The position numbers and the translations under genes are program-made. From DATCJY01 sp036562565 (GTDB lineage Bacteria > Bacteroidota > Bacteroidia > Flavobacteriales_D > Sanyastnellaceae), in NCBI GenBank assembly GCA_036562565.1, contig DATCJY010000087.1, forward strand, positions 21,068 through 85,067: 64,000 bases of DNA, in the 5' to 3' direction. Shown in pieces: positions 1-8,138 of this stretch. The notes beneath the pieces are model-generated. The model did no database searches and was not told the origin of the DNA. It saw only the letters and a list, made by a program, of their open reading frames with translations. Within the stretch, counting starts at the first letter, position 1, and the number at the start of each line of letters is the position of its first letter.

Positions 1-1013
1 TAGTCAATCTCGCTCCAGATAGGACGGATTTGTGTCGTAGTACGACCATCCAAGCGAATGCCTTCATTCAGAATCATGTTGCGCATGGCTTCTTTCAGGC
101 AGTCGTGATGGTATTTATGCAGTAAGAATTTCTTCTCTGTCTTTTCTTCTTCTGTGAAGCGAGCGTTGAAGTTTTCTTCAATTGCTTTGAATGCTTCAGC
201 GCGTTGGTGCTTGTCAGAAGGGGTTTTGGCAGTGTTGTAGTATTGTTGGTAACACTCCTCCCAAATCATTTTCTTCAATTCCTCGTCTTTTGGCTCGTGA
301 TTGTATTCACGTTTAACAAGGGATTTGGGAACGCGTGAAGCCAATTCTCTCTGTGCAGCAACTTGTTTCTTAATGGCTTCGTGAGCTACTTCCAAAGCAG
401 CGATCATGTCTTCTTCGCTTACTTCTTTCATCTCACCTTCCACCATCACGATGCTGTCATCGCTACCTGCTACAATCAAGTCAAGGTCTGCATTTGCCAT
501 TTGAGACCAAGTCGGGTTGATAACCAACTTGCCATCGATACGTGCAACGCGCACTTCACTGATTGGTCCGTTGAATGGAATATTGGATACTGCCAGAGCA
601 GCTGAGGCTGCCAATCCTGCAAGACTGTCTGCCATATTTTCCTTATCTGCAGAGATAAGGTTTACAACGACTTGAACATCTGCGTGAAAATCGTCCGGAA
701 ACATCGGGCGCAAAGCGCGGTCGATGAGGCGAGCTACCAATATTTCATCGTCATAAGGACGGGCTTCTCTTTTGAAATAACCTCCGGGGAAACGGCCTGC
801 AGCGGCATATTTCTCGCGATACTCTACTGTGAGTGGCAAGAAATCCGTGCCCTCTTTTGCTTCCGGTGCTGCTACCACAGCAGCAAGAAGCATGGTATTG
901 CCTTGTCTTACCACTACAGAACCATCGGCTTGCTTGGCCAATTTCCCTGTTTCAATGGTAATCGGACGATTGTCCCCAAGGTCAATTGTCGTTGTTACTA
1001 ATTCGTAATTCAT
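1..1013 (-). CDS. pnp: Polyribonucleotide nucleotidyltransferase (PNPase), 3' end missing
   Basis: Phosphorolytic 3'-5' exoribonuclease of mRNA decay. Residues 1 to about 337 are visible, starting at the ATG whose complement lies at 1011-1013; the rest lies beyond the left edge. The N-terminal RNase PH-like domain is clear, with GRFPGGYFKREARPYDDEIL followed by the RLIDRALRPMFP segment characteristic of PNPase, then the start of the linker helical domain. It follows rpsO on the same strand, the conserved rpsO-pnp order. A terminator-like hairpin lies between them, so pnp may depend on read-through or on a promoter I could not identify in the 40-base gap. Identification is very secure. Confidence 0.97.
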   Translation of the reverse strand, partial: MNYELVTTTIDLGDNRPITIETGKLAKQADGSVVVRQGNTMLLAAVVAAPEAKEGTDFLPLTVEYREKYAAAGRFPGGYFKREARPYDDEILVARLIDRALRPMFPDDFHADVQVVVNLISADKENMADSLAGLAASAALAVSNIPFNGPISEVRVARIDGKLVINPTWSQMANADLDLIVAGSDDSIVMVEGEMKEVSEEDMIAALEVAHEAIKKQVAAQRELASRVPKSLVKREYNHEPKDEELKKMIWEECYQQYYNTAKTPSDKHQRAEAFKAIEENFNARFTEEEKTEKKFLLHKYHHDCLKEAMRNMILNEGIRLDGRTTTQIRPIWSEID

Positions 1014-1052
1014 TGTTTTCTATTCGAATAAAACGTGTATTTAGAAAAACAC

Positions 1053-1077
1053 AAAAAGGCAATTGTGTTCAATTGCC
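1053..1077 (-). terminator. Intrinsic terminator after rpsO
   Basis: On the minus strand a perfect 8-bp stem GGCAATTG / CAATTGCC with loop AACA is followed by TTTTTG. It lies 30 bases after the rpsO stop codon and before pnp, so it probably attenuates rather than abolishes transcription into pnp. Confidence 0.75.
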
Positions 1078-1106
1078 CTTCTGCTCTGCTCTATGAGCGC
1101 GATGTA

Positions 1107-1376
1107 TTATTTACGGAGCTCAAGTTCTTTAACAATAGCTCTGTAACGGTTGATGTCTTTCTTCTGCAAATAATCCAACAAGCTTCTGCGCTTACCAACC
1201 AAACGAATCAAGCTGCGCTGGGTTCCATAATCTTTTTTATTGGATTTCAAGTGTTCAGTAAGGTGCGCAATGCGGTAAGTAAATAACGCGATTTGGCCTT
1301 CTGTTGAACCGGTATCTTTCTCAGACTTACCGTGTTTTTTAAAAATTTCTTGTTTTTTTGCTGTGTCGAGGTACAT
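1107..1376 (-). CDS. rpsO: 30S ribosomal protein S15
   Basis: Primary 16S rRNA-binding protein of the small subunit platform. The 89-residue length is exactly that of the family. The family core is visible: GSTEGQIALFTYRIAHLTEHL, then the GTQRSLIRLVGKRRSLLDYL segment with the conserved Leu/Gly/Lys/Arg residues that contact the 16S three-way junction. It is transcribed leftward, divergently from the trp operon, from a promoter at about 1458-1491, with pnp downstream. S15 commonly represses its own mRNA; I could not assign such an element in the roughly 75-base leader. Confidence 0.98.
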   Translation of the reverse strand: MYLDTAKKQEIFKKHGKSEKDTGSTEGQIALFTYRIAHLTEHLKSNKKDYGTQRSLIRLVGKRRSLLDYLQKKDINRYRAIVKELELRK

Positions 1377-1457
1377 GCTAATACTTATGTAAGTGATTGT
1401 TATGCTTTAATCCTCAAGTACTGACGAACCGAAATCCGATGTTCCTTAAAAGGGTTG

Positions 1458-1491
1458 CAAATGTAATGAATACGTTGCCTTTTTGTACAAA
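1458..1491 (-). promoter_or_regulatory. rpsO promoter (Bacteroidota type)
   Basis: On the minus strand TTTG (1491-1488), 22 bases, then TACATTTG (1465-1458), an exact match to the Bacteroidota -7 consensus TAnnTTTG. The predicted start lies near 1452, giving a leader of about 75 bases. The -33 element is one half of a palindrome shared with the rightward trp promoter. Confidence 0.6.
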
Positions 1492-1515
1492 AAAATCGCA
1501 AAACAATGACTTTTG
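1482..1515 (+). promoter_or_regulatory. Candidate trp operon promoter, divergent from rpsO
   Basis: TTTG (1482-1485), 22 bases, then GACTTTTG (1508-1515), one mismatch from TAnnTTTG. It mirrors the rpsO promoter exactly around the 14-bp palindrome TTTTTGTACAAAAA at 1480-1493. It would give a leader transcript beginning near 1520, about 90 bases before the leader peptide. Confidence 0.45.
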
Positions 1516-1597
1516 CAATTGGTTCAGTTTCAACTCAAAGAATGGGTGGATGGCAAAATTCCTAAAAAACGACTGGACAACCACTATTGAATCTTGC

Positions 1598-1605
1598 TAT
1601 GTTTG
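1598..1605 (+). promoter_or_regulatory. Alternative trp -7 element
   Basis: TATGTTTG matches TAnnTTTG exactly but I find no good -33 TTG at the right distance. If used, transcription would begin around 1609-1612, at or next to the leader ATG at 1611, so the leader peptide would be read from a leaderless message. It competes with the candidate at 1482-1515. Confidence 0.35.
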
Positions 1606-1610
1606 CCGCC

Positions 1611-1661
1611 ATGAAAATTTCAATGAACATGTCTTGGTGGTGGCCGCTCAACTTATGTTGA
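1611..1661 (+). CDS. trpL: trp operon leader peptide
   Basis: A 16-codon reading frame encoding MKISMNMSWWWPLNLC. Three consecutive TGG codons occupy 1635-1643. The stop codon at 1659-1661 lies inside the antiterminator arm (1658-1666), as expected for an attenuation leader: a ribosome that reaches the stop masks this arm and lets the terminator form, while one stalled at the Trp codons leaves it free. It stands just before an 11-bp terminator and trpE. It is too short for routine gene callers. I see no Shine-Dalgarno site before the ATG. The WWW run in front of trpE makes an accidental frame very unlikely. Confidence 0.88.
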   Translation: MKISMNMSWWWPLNLC

Positions 1662-1738
1662 ACAGCCCGCTAATGCATTTCATTTAACGATATACACTAC
1701 CGGAAAGCCCGCTGTTCAAAAAAGCAGCGGGCTTTTTT
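1648..1738 (+). promoter_or_regulatory. trp attenuator (terminator/antiterminator)
   Basis: Terminator: perfect 11-bp stem AAAGCCCGCTG (1704-1714) / CAGCGGGCTTT (1725-1735), with a T run ending at 1738. Antiterminator: TTGAACAGC (1658-1666) is fully complementary to GCTGTTCAA (1711-1719), which overlaps the 5' terminator arm. A small protector hairpin TCAAC-TTAT-GTTGA (1648-1661) can sequester the antiterminator arm. The pairings are mutually exclusive. Inference: when charged Trp-tRNA is scarce, ribosomes stall on the Trp codons, the antiterminator forms and trpE-A are transcribed. Confidence 0.85.
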
Positions 1739-1753
1739 ATTGTTCTGCTCCGT

Positions 1754-3151
1754 ATGAAGGTAACAACAACTACCAAGAAAATTTTGGCCGATACTCACAC
1801 TCCGGTGAGTATTTATCTCCAGCTGCGTGACCGTTTCGAAGGGACACTGCTACTGGAAAGTTCTGATTATCATTCCAAGGATGATAGTTTCTCATTTATC
1901 TGTGCCGGTAAAATGGTGCAGTATGTCTTTGATGGTGAGTATGCCATCGTGTCAAAAGGCCCGGATCGAATAAGTAAGACTGCAGTTTCGAATCGCGAGG
2001 AATTTTTGACGAGTCTCAAGGAGTTTCAAAAGATGTTCGATCTCGAACCGGAAGCGAAAAAAATGCGTGGACAGGGGCTCTACGGTTATCTCTCCTACGA
2101 TGCTGTTTCGTTTTTTGAAGATGTAAAAACAGGAGCCAAAAAGAACCCTACTAAGGAAATTCCCATTTGCCAATACGCTTTATATGAATATGTAGTCGTG
2201 CTCAACCGCTTTAATGACGAGTTGGTAGTGCTCCACAATACGCTGGATGGAGAACATTCCAATAACATTGATGAGTTCCTCAACCTTTTGCGCAGTGCAC
2301 AACCTGCTACCAACCGTTTTCAGGTGGTGAATGGAGAGGAAGCCAGCAACACCGAGGAAGCTTTTTTGCAAATGGTACGCCAGGGAAAAATGCATTGCGC
2401 ACGCGGTGATGTGTTTCAGGTGGTATTCTCGCGCAGGTTTTCGCACACCTATAAAGGCGATGATTTTCAATTGTATCGCACTCTGCGCTCTGTGAATCCT
2501 TCTCCTTACCTCTTCTATTTCGACTATGGAAATTTCCGTTTATTCGGTTCGTCCCCGGAGGTGCAGTTGCGCATCCAAAACAGTGTTGCCAGCATTCATC
2601 CTATTGCAGGCACTTTCAGACGAACTCATAATGCACTGGAAGACCTTCGCTTAGCTGAAGAACTACAGAACGACCCGAAAGAAAAAGCGGAACACATCAT
2701 GTTGGTGGACTTGGCACGCAATGATTTAAGCCGGCATTGCACGGATGTAACCGTAAAGAAATTCAGTGAAGTGCAATTGTTTTCACATGTGATTCACCTT
2801 GTGAGCGAAGTAACAGGAAAGCTGAAACAGCCGGATGCGATGTGGGATGTGGTAGCAGACACCTTTCCTGCCGGAACCTTGAGCGGAGCTCCCAAGGTGC
2901 GCGCCATGCAGCTCATTGAAGAAAATGAACAAGAACAACGCGGAGCTTATGGCGGGGCAATTGGAATGGTGGGCTTTGATCATTCCTTCAATCATGCAAT
3001 TATGATTCGCACTTTTCTCTCGAAAAACGGAACCTTGTTTTATCAAGCCGGTGCCGGCATCGTGAATGCAAGTGACGAGTATAAAGAATTACAGGAAGTA
3101 AACAACAAATTGGCCGCATTGCGCAAGTCAATGGAAATGGCAAGTAATTAA
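1754..3151 (+). CDS. trpE: Anthranilate synthase component I
   Basis: Converts chorismate and ammonia or glutamine-derived ammonia to anthranilate, the first committed step of tryptophan synthesis, with TrpG supplying the amide nitrogen. At 465 residues it has the usual length. The N-terminal LLESSDYH segment is the tryptophan-binding feedback site. The C-terminal chorismate-binding domain shows PSPYLFYF, IHPIAGTFRR, EKAEHIMLVDLARND, FPAGTLSGAPKVRAMQLI and GAYGGAIG. The ATG lies 16 bases after the attenuator T run. It is the first structural gene of a seven-gene operon and so carries both allosteric (Trp) and transcriptional (attenuation) control. Confidence 0.98.
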   Translation: MKVTTTTKKILADTHTPVSIYLQLRDRFEGTLLLESSDYHSKDDSFSFICAGKMVQYVFDGEYAIVSKGPDRISKTAVSNREEFLTSLKEFQKMFDLEPEAKKMRGQGLYGYLSYDAVSFFEDVKTGAKKNPTKEIPICQYALYEYVVVLNRFNDELVVLHNTLDGEHSNNIDEFLNLLRSAQPATNRFQVVNGEEASNTEEAFLQMVRQGKMHCARGDVFQVVFSRRFSHTYKGDDFQLYRTLRSVNPSPYLFYFDYGNFRLFGSSPEVQLRIQNSVASIHPIAGTFRRTHNALEDLRLAEELQNDPKEKAEHIMLVDLARNDLSRHCTDVTVKKFSEVQLFSHVIHLVSEVTGKLKQPDAMWDVVADTFPAGTLSGAPKVRAMQLIEENEQEQRGAYGGAIGMVGFDHSFNHAIMIRTFLSKNGTLFYQAGAGIVNASDEYKELQEVNNKLAALRKSMEMASN

Positions 3152-3181
3152 ATTGGATAATTAAATTCTGGAAAATACCCC

Positions 3182-3748
3182 ATGAAAATTCTGGTATTAG
3201 ACAACTACGACAGCTTTACCTATAACCTCGTTCACATGCTGGAAAAGCTTACGGACGACCCCATCGATGTCTTTCGCAATGATAAAATCAACTTGGAGCA
3301 GGTTGCCGCGTATGACAAAATAGTTCTTTCCCCCGGACCCGGAATCCCCAGTGAAGCGGGCATTTTAATGGATGTGATTCGCCAATATGCTCCTACAAAA
3401 AACATACTTGGTGTTTGTCTTGGGCATCAGGCCATCGGAGAAGTATTTGGAGCAGAGCTTTTCAACCTCTCAAAGGTCTATCATGGAATTAGTACCAATG
3501 CCCGCATCATTGATTACGATATAATTTTCAATGAAATTCCTGAACAATTTGAGATTGGTCGATATCATTCTTGGTGCCTGCGTGCCCCGCTCCCTTCTGA
3601 TTTAATTGCAACAATGGTAGATGAAGAAGGTCACATCATGGCGCTGAAGCACGCAACATACAATGTGCGTGGAGTGCAATTCCACCCGGAATCTGTCCTT
3701 ACACCATTGGGAGAAAAATTGCTTGAAAACTGGATAAAACTAGCCTAA
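3182..3748 (+). CDS. trpG: Anthranilate synthase component II (glutamine amidotransferase)
   Basis: Class I glutamine amidotransferase subunit delivering ammonia to TrpE. The 188-residue protein shows the DNYDSFTYNLVHML start, the nucleophile in LGVCLGHQAIGE, and the FHPESVLTP segment with catalytic His and Glu. It is a stand-alone GATase, not fused to TrpD. In Bacteroidota and other groups such a subunit may also serve aminodeoxychorismate synthase; no pabB is visible here. Its TAA overlaps the trpD start as TAATG, indicating translational coupling. Confidence 0.97.
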   Translation: MKILVLDNYDSFTYNLVHMLEKLTDDPIDVFRNDKINLEQVAAYDKIVLSPGPGIPSEAGILMDVIRQYAPTKNILGVCLGHQAIGEVFGAELFNLSKVYHGISTNARIIDYDIIFNEIPEQFEIGRYHSWCLRAPLPSDLIATMVDEEGHIMALKHATYNVRGVQFHPESVLTPLGEKLLENWIKLA

Positions 3749-4734
3749 TGAAAAAGTTATTTGAACAATTATATGCACATCAACCACTGAGTAGCGAACA
3801 AGCTCGCGAAGTGTTGATTGCTATTACCGAAGGTGCGATGAATCCAGCACAGATTGCTTCGTTCCTTACTGTTTACCTTATGCGTCCCTTGACTGTGGAG
3901 GAATTGGAGGGATTCCGTAATGCCATGTTGGAGCTCGCTGTTCCTTTTGAAGCAGGTAGATTCTGTATGGATTTGTGCGGTACCGGAGGTGATTCTAAAA
4001 ACACATTTAATATCTCCACTCTATCGTCATTGGTAGTCGCTGCTTCCGGCATCAACGTTACCAAACACGGTAACTACGGGGTGAGTAGCATTAGCGGGTC
4101 CAGCAATGTGATGGAGTATTTCGGTTACCAATTCACAAACAATCCCGAAACACTGTTGCGTCAATTGGACCGTTGCAATATCTGTTTCCTACATGCACCG
4201 CTCTTTCACCCGGCAATGAAGTCAGTGGCTCCGATTCGCAAGGAATTAGGTGTAAAAACTTTTTTCAATATGTTGGGACCACTAACCAATCCCGCCAAAC
4301 CTGCAGCACAATGCACCGGAGTTTTCAATCTGCAAGTAGCGCGGTTGTATCACTACTTGCTGGAGAAGGAGAACAAGCAATACACAATAATTCATTCACT
4401 GGACGGATACGATGAAATCTCCTTAACATCCAATGTGCGTTTGTTGTCACATACTGGAGAATCCATTTTAAATCCAATTGATTTTAATTCTGAAAAACTT
4501 CTTGAATCGGATTTATTCGGTGGACATACGATTGAGGAATCCGCTTCGCTGTTTATCAATATCCTCGAAGGGAAAGGTACTGCTGCTCAAGTAGCCGCTG
4601 TATCCGCCAATGCGGGAATGGCCATCAAAACAGCAAAACCTCAAGAAAGCTTGTCAGATTGCATTGAACAAGCCAGAGAACTCCTCCAAAGTGGAAGAGC
4701 CAAAGAAGTGTTTAAACAGTTATTAGCAGCCTGA
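3748..4734 (+). CDS. trpD: Anthranilate phosphoribosyltransferase
   Basis: Transfers phosphoribose from PRPP to anthranilate. At 328 residues it is near the family length. The PRPP/Mg site appears as LCGTGGDSKNTFNIST, followed by KHGNYGVSSISGSSNVME (the glycine/serine-rich loop) and RKELGVKTFFNMLGPLTNP. It overlaps trpG by one base and is three bases from the trpC start, consistent with tight co-translation. Confidence 0.97.
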   Translation: MKKLFEQLYAHQPLSSEQAREVLIAITEGAMNPAQIASFLTVYLMRPLTVEELEGFRNAMLELAVPFEAGRFCMDLCGTGGDSKNTFNISTLSSLVVAASGINVTKHGNYGVSSISGSSNVMEYFGYQFTNNPETLLRQLDRCNICFLHAPLFHPAMKSVAPIRKELGVKTFFNMLGPLTNPAKPAAQCTGVFNLQVARLYHYLLEKENKQYTIIHSLDGYDEISLTSNVRLLSHTGESILNPIDFNSEKLLESDLFGGHTIEESASLFINILEGKGTAAQVAAVSANAGMAIKTAKPQESLSDCIEQARELLQSGRAKEVFKQLLAA

Positions 4735-4737
4735 TGT

Positions 4738-5544
4738 ATGAATAAGCTTGAAGAAATTATATTGGATACGCGCCATCGTGTGGCTGCGATTAAAACAGCA
4801 GAGTACAAATCTCAATGTGAGCAATCACCGCTTTTCCAGCGTACTCCTCGCTCCATGAAACAACAATTGCAGCGCATGGATATGCATGGAATCATTGCGG
4901 AGTTCAAGCGCCAATCTCCATCTAAAGGTCCCATTCATCTTGATGCCGATATAGGGGATGTAACGAAAGGATATGAGCAAGCGGGAGCTTCGGCAGTGAG
5001 TATTCTTACCGAACCGAATTTTTTTCTAGGGGCAAATGAATTCTTGACGAAAGCTCGTGCATGCCTGCAAATCCCTATTCTTCGAAAAGATTTCATTGTA
5101 GATGAAATACAAATTATTGAAGCCAAGGCAATTGGCGCGGATTGCATTTTGCTTATTGCATCCGCTTTGAGCAAGAAGGAAATGCAGCAGTTCACCGACA
5201 CTGCGCACAATCTCGGCTTGGAAGTATTGGTGGAAATTCGTGATAAAGAAGAAATTGAATTGTTGCCTCACAGTACCGATGTGGTGGGTGTAAACAACCG
5301 CAACCTCAAGACTTTTTCTGAAGGTATAGAGCAATCAATTGTGTTATCCGAGTATTTGCCTACCGAAATCATACGCATTTCAGAAAGCTCAATTAGCAAA
5401 GCATCGGTGATTCGCGAGCTGCGCAACTACGGCTATAGTGGATTTTTGATAGGTGAATATTTTATGCGCCATGAAGAGCCTGCTGCTGCTTGCAAAACCT
5501 TAATGGATGAGTTGAATCTTCTTAATGCCCAAGATGCAAATTAA
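4738..5544 (+). CDS. trpC: Indole-3-glycerol phosphate synthase
   Basis: Ring closure of carboxyphenylamino-deoxyribulose phosphate to indole-3-glycerol phosphate. The 268-residue beta/alpha barrel shows IIAEFKRQSPSKG with the catalytic lysine, LTEPNFFLG, ILRKDFIVDEIQI, GVNNRNLKTF and the phosphate-binding ISESSI segment. It is a separate gene, not fused to trpF. Its 3' end overlaps the trpF start by about 20 bases. Confidence 0.97.
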   Translation: MNKLEEIILDTRHRVAAIKTAEYKSQCEQSPLFQRTPRSMKQQLQRMDMHGIIAEFKRQSPSKGPIHLDADIGDVTKGYEQAGASAVSILTEPNFFLGANEFLTKARACLQIPILRKDFIVDEIQIIEAKAIGADCILLIASALSKKEMQQFTDTAHNLGLEVLVEIRDKEEIELLPHSTDVVGVNNRNLKTFSEGIEQSIVLSEYLPTEIIRISESSISKASVIRELRNYGYSGFLIGEYFMRHEEPAAACKTLMDELNLLNAQDAN

Positions 5545-6154
5545 AATCTGTGGATTAAAATTTCCTCTAAACATCGCTGCGGTTCAGGAATTAAATCCGG
5601 ATATGATGGGGTTCATTTTCTATGCTCCGTCCAAGCGATTCATGGCCGACACTTTGAATGCTGTGGCGTTAAAGTCTATTCCTATCCATATCCGTAAAGT
5701 CGGGGTTTTTGTGAATGAGACAACGGAAAATGTCGTCAACAGAATAAATCAATTTGGTCTCGATATGGTGCAATTGCACGGTGCTGAAACTCCTGAGTAT
5801 TGTGCAGCAATAAGAAAATTCGTTCCGGTATTAAAAGCATTTGGAGTGGATGCTTCGTTTGATTTTAATATTCTAAAAGCCTATCAAAATCATGTCGATT
5901 ATTTCCTTTTCGACACTAAAACTGAACAATATGGTGGCAGCGGATTGCGATTCGATTGGAGCAAACTAAACGAGTATGACTTGGATGTTCCGTTTTTGTT
6001 GAGTGGCGGTATTGGTCTTGATGCATTAGATGATTTGTTGCAGTTCAAACATTCTCGCTATGCGGGCATCGATTTAAACTCCCGTTTTGAGATTGAACCT
6101 GGATTAAAAGATATTGAAAAATTAAAAGCATTTATTGAATTATATAGACAATAA
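5525..6154 (+). CDS. trpF: Phosphoribosylanthranilate isomerase
   Basis: Amadori rearrangement of phosphoribosylanthranilate to CdRP. The 209-residue barrel shows the family start MQIKICGLK with the catalytic Cys, VGVFVN, VQLHGAE, FDTKTEQYGGSGLRFDW and LSGGIG, plus the final GIDLNSRFE. An ATG at 5534 (three codons in) places the protein directly at MQIKICG and is an equally good start; the 5525 ATG overlaps trpC further. Both overlap trpC, so coupling is likely. Confidence 0.96.
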   Translation: MPKMQIKICGLKFPLNIAAVQELNPDMMGFIFYAPSKRFMADTLNAVALKSIPIHIRKVGVFVNETTENVVNRINQFGLDMVQLHGAETPEYCAAIRKFVPVLKAFGVDASFDFNILKAYQNHVDYFLFDTKTEQYGGSGLRFDWSKLNEYDLDVPFLLSGGIGLDALDDLLQFKHSRYAGIDLNSRFEIEPGLKDIEKLKAFIELYRQ

Positions 6155-6160
6155 TTACTG

Positions 6161-7357
6161 ATGGTTGCTAAAGAAAAAGGGCGTTATCACGCTGATGAAC
6201 AAGGGTTTTATGGTGAATACGGTGGTGCTTTCATTCCTGAATTACTTCACTATCCTGTGGAGGAACTGCGGAAGGTGTATCTCGAGCACATTGCTAGTGC
6301 AGACTTCCGAGAGGAGATGCATCAGTTGCTGAAGGATTACGTAGGACGTCCTTCCCCACTCTATCTAGCCAAGCGGTTGAGTGAAAAACATGGAGCGACT
6401 ATTTACTTGAAACGTGAAGATTTAAATCATACCGGTGCACATAAAATCAATAATACCATTGGGCAGATTTTATTGGCTAAGCGATTGGGGAAGAAACATA
6501 TCATCGCTGAAACCGGTGCTGGACAACACGGTGTAGCCACGGCTACAGTGTGTGCCTTGATGAATATGCCTTGTACTGTTTACATGGGGGCTGTTGATGT
6601 TGAAAGACAAGCTCCCAACGTTGCGCGTATGAATATGCTTGGGGCGACAGTTGTTCCTGTGCACAGCGGTAGCAGAACACTCAAAGATGCTACTAATGAA
6701 GCAATTCGTCATTGGATCAACCATCCAGAGGATACGTTCTATATCATTGGTTCAGTGGTTGGGCCTCATCCTTATCCGGATATGGTGGCTCGATTCCAAG
6801 CGATTATCAGCGAGGAAACCAAGAAACAATTGATGGAACAGCGTGGCAATGAACTTCCCACCCATGTGGTTGCTTGCATCGGTGGAGGAAGCAACGCGGC
6901 CGGGATGTTCTATCACTTCTTGGATGATGAATCCGTAAAACTCGTAGGTGTGGAAGCTGCCGGTAAAGGTGTTGCAAGTAGTCAAACAGCAGCAACTCTA
7001 GTGGCCGGTTTAGACGGTGTAATTCACGGCAGCCGAACGATTCTTATGCAAAGTGAAGATGGCCAAATAGAAGAACCATACAGCATTTCTGCGGGATTGG
7101 ATTACCCGGGGATTGGTCCGTTGCATGCTCATCTCTTTCGCAGCGGTCGCGGTACCTATATGAGCGCCACCGATGAAGAAGCACTCGCTGCCGCATTTGA
7201 ATTGACCCGTTTGGAAGGCATTATACCCGCACTTGAATCTGCACATGCCATTGCGGCTCTTGATAAGTTGCAATTCACGAAGAAGGATGTGATTGTGGTA
7301 TGCCTGAGTGGTCGTGGTGATAAAGATCTGGCGACCTATATGAACAACATGTTATAA
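6161..7357 (+). CDS. trpB: Tryptophan synthase beta chain
   Basis: PLP enzyme that condenses indole with serine. At 398 residues it is a standard TrpB1. The Schiff-base lysine lies in HTGAHKINN, the phosphate-binding loop is GGGSNAAG, and the ETGAGQHGVATAT and CLSGRGDKD segments are intact. It works as an alpha2beta2 complex with TrpA, encoded next, passing indole through a tunnel. It lies six bases after trpF. Confidence 0.98.
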   Translation: MVAKEKGRYHADEQGFYGEYGGAFIPELLHYPVEELRKVYLEHIASADFREEMHQLLKDYVGRPSPLYLAKRLSEKHGATIYLKREDLNHTGAHKINNTIGQILLAKRLGKKHIIAETGAGQHGVATATVCALMNMPCTVYMGAVDVERQAPNVARMNMLGATVVPVHSGSRTLKDATNEAIRHWINHPEDTFYIIGSVVGPHPYPDMVARFQAIISEETKKQLMEQRGNELPTHVVACIGGGSNAAGMFYHFLDDESVKLVGVEAAGKGVASSQTAATLVAGLDGVIHGSRTILMQSEDGQIEEPYSISAGLDYPGIGPLHAHLFRSGRGTYMSATDEEALAAAFELTRLEGIIPALESAHAIAALDKLQFTKKDVIVVCLSGRGDKDLATYMNNML

Positions 7358-7373
7358 CCTGAAGGTTTTGGAA

Positions 7374-8138
7374 ATGAATAAAATCGACAAATTATTTCAG
7401 CATAAAAAGAATTCTATTCTCTCAATTTTTTATACAGCCGGTTACCCGAATTTAGAAGACACAACCTCCATCCTATTACAATTGCAAAATAGCGGTGTGG
7501 ATATGGTAGAAGTGGGATTCCCTTTCTCCGACCCGCTTGCCGATGGCCCTGTAATTCAACACAGCGGACAAGTGGCACTGGACAATGGAATGACTCTTCA
7601 AAAAGTATTTGAACAATTAAAAGCTGTTCAAAATCAAGTAGAAATTCCAATTGTTTTGATGGGATATATCAATCCTGTTTTGCGCATGGGGATTGATGAA
7701 TTTCTATCAAACTGTAAAGAATGTGGTGTGAGCGGGGTAATTCTTCCGGATGTACCTTTGGAACTTTGGGAACGCGATTGGTCTAAAAAGTTCGATGATT
7801 ATGGTATCTACCCTATTCTGCTGATAACACCTCAAACCAGTGATGCGCGCGTGAGAAGAATTGATGCGTTGTCCAAAGGTTTTGTATATCTGGTGGCTTC
7901 ATCAGGCACTACCGGAAGAAAACATGAGGCATCAGAGGCGACAATGATGTATTTCAATCGCATAAAACAATTGGGCTTAAAGAATCCGGTGGTAGCAGGA
8001 TTCGGGATTCATGATAGAGCTTCATTTACATATGCCTGCGAACATGCTGACGGGGCCATCATCGGTTCTGCTTTTGTGAACTTTTTGAAGGACAATTCAA
8101 TTGAAGAAATACCAAGTTTTATACAATCCATTCGCTAA
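7374..8138 (+). CDS. trpA: Tryptophan synthase alpha chain
   Basis: Cleaves indole-3-glycerol phosphate to indole and glyceraldehyde-3-phosphate for TrpB. The catalytic Glu in VEVGFPFSDP and Asp in DPLADGPVIQ are present, as are the phosphate-binding VASSGTTG and GFGIHD segments. I chose the ATG at 7374 (MNKIDKLFQ); a TTG two codons upstream is possible but unnecessary. 254 residues. Last gene of the operon: its TAA overlaps the oxyR stop on the other strand by four bases and no terminator hairpin is visible between them. Confidence 0.97.
   Translation: MNKIDKLFQHKKNSILSIFYTAGYPNLEDTTSILLQLQNSGVDMVEVGFPFSDPLADGPVIQHSGQVALDNGMTLQKVFEQLKAVQNQVEIPIVLMGYINPVLRMGIDEFLSNCKECGVSGVILPDVPLELWERDWSKKFDDYGIYPILLITPQTSDARVRRIDALSKGFVYLVASSGTTGRKHEASEATMMYFNRIKQLGLKNPVVAGFGIHDRASFTYACEHADGAIIGSAFVNFLKDNSIEEIPSFIQSIR

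Noticed and set aside
1397..1687. 96-residue rightward frame between rpsO and trpE
   Set aside because: It runs through the divergent promoter and the trp leader in another frame; the WWW leader peptide and attenuator explain this region.
8135..8138. Sequencing error as cause of the 4-bp gene-end overlaps
   Set aside because: The same arrangement occurs at five separate sites with full-length proteins on both sides.
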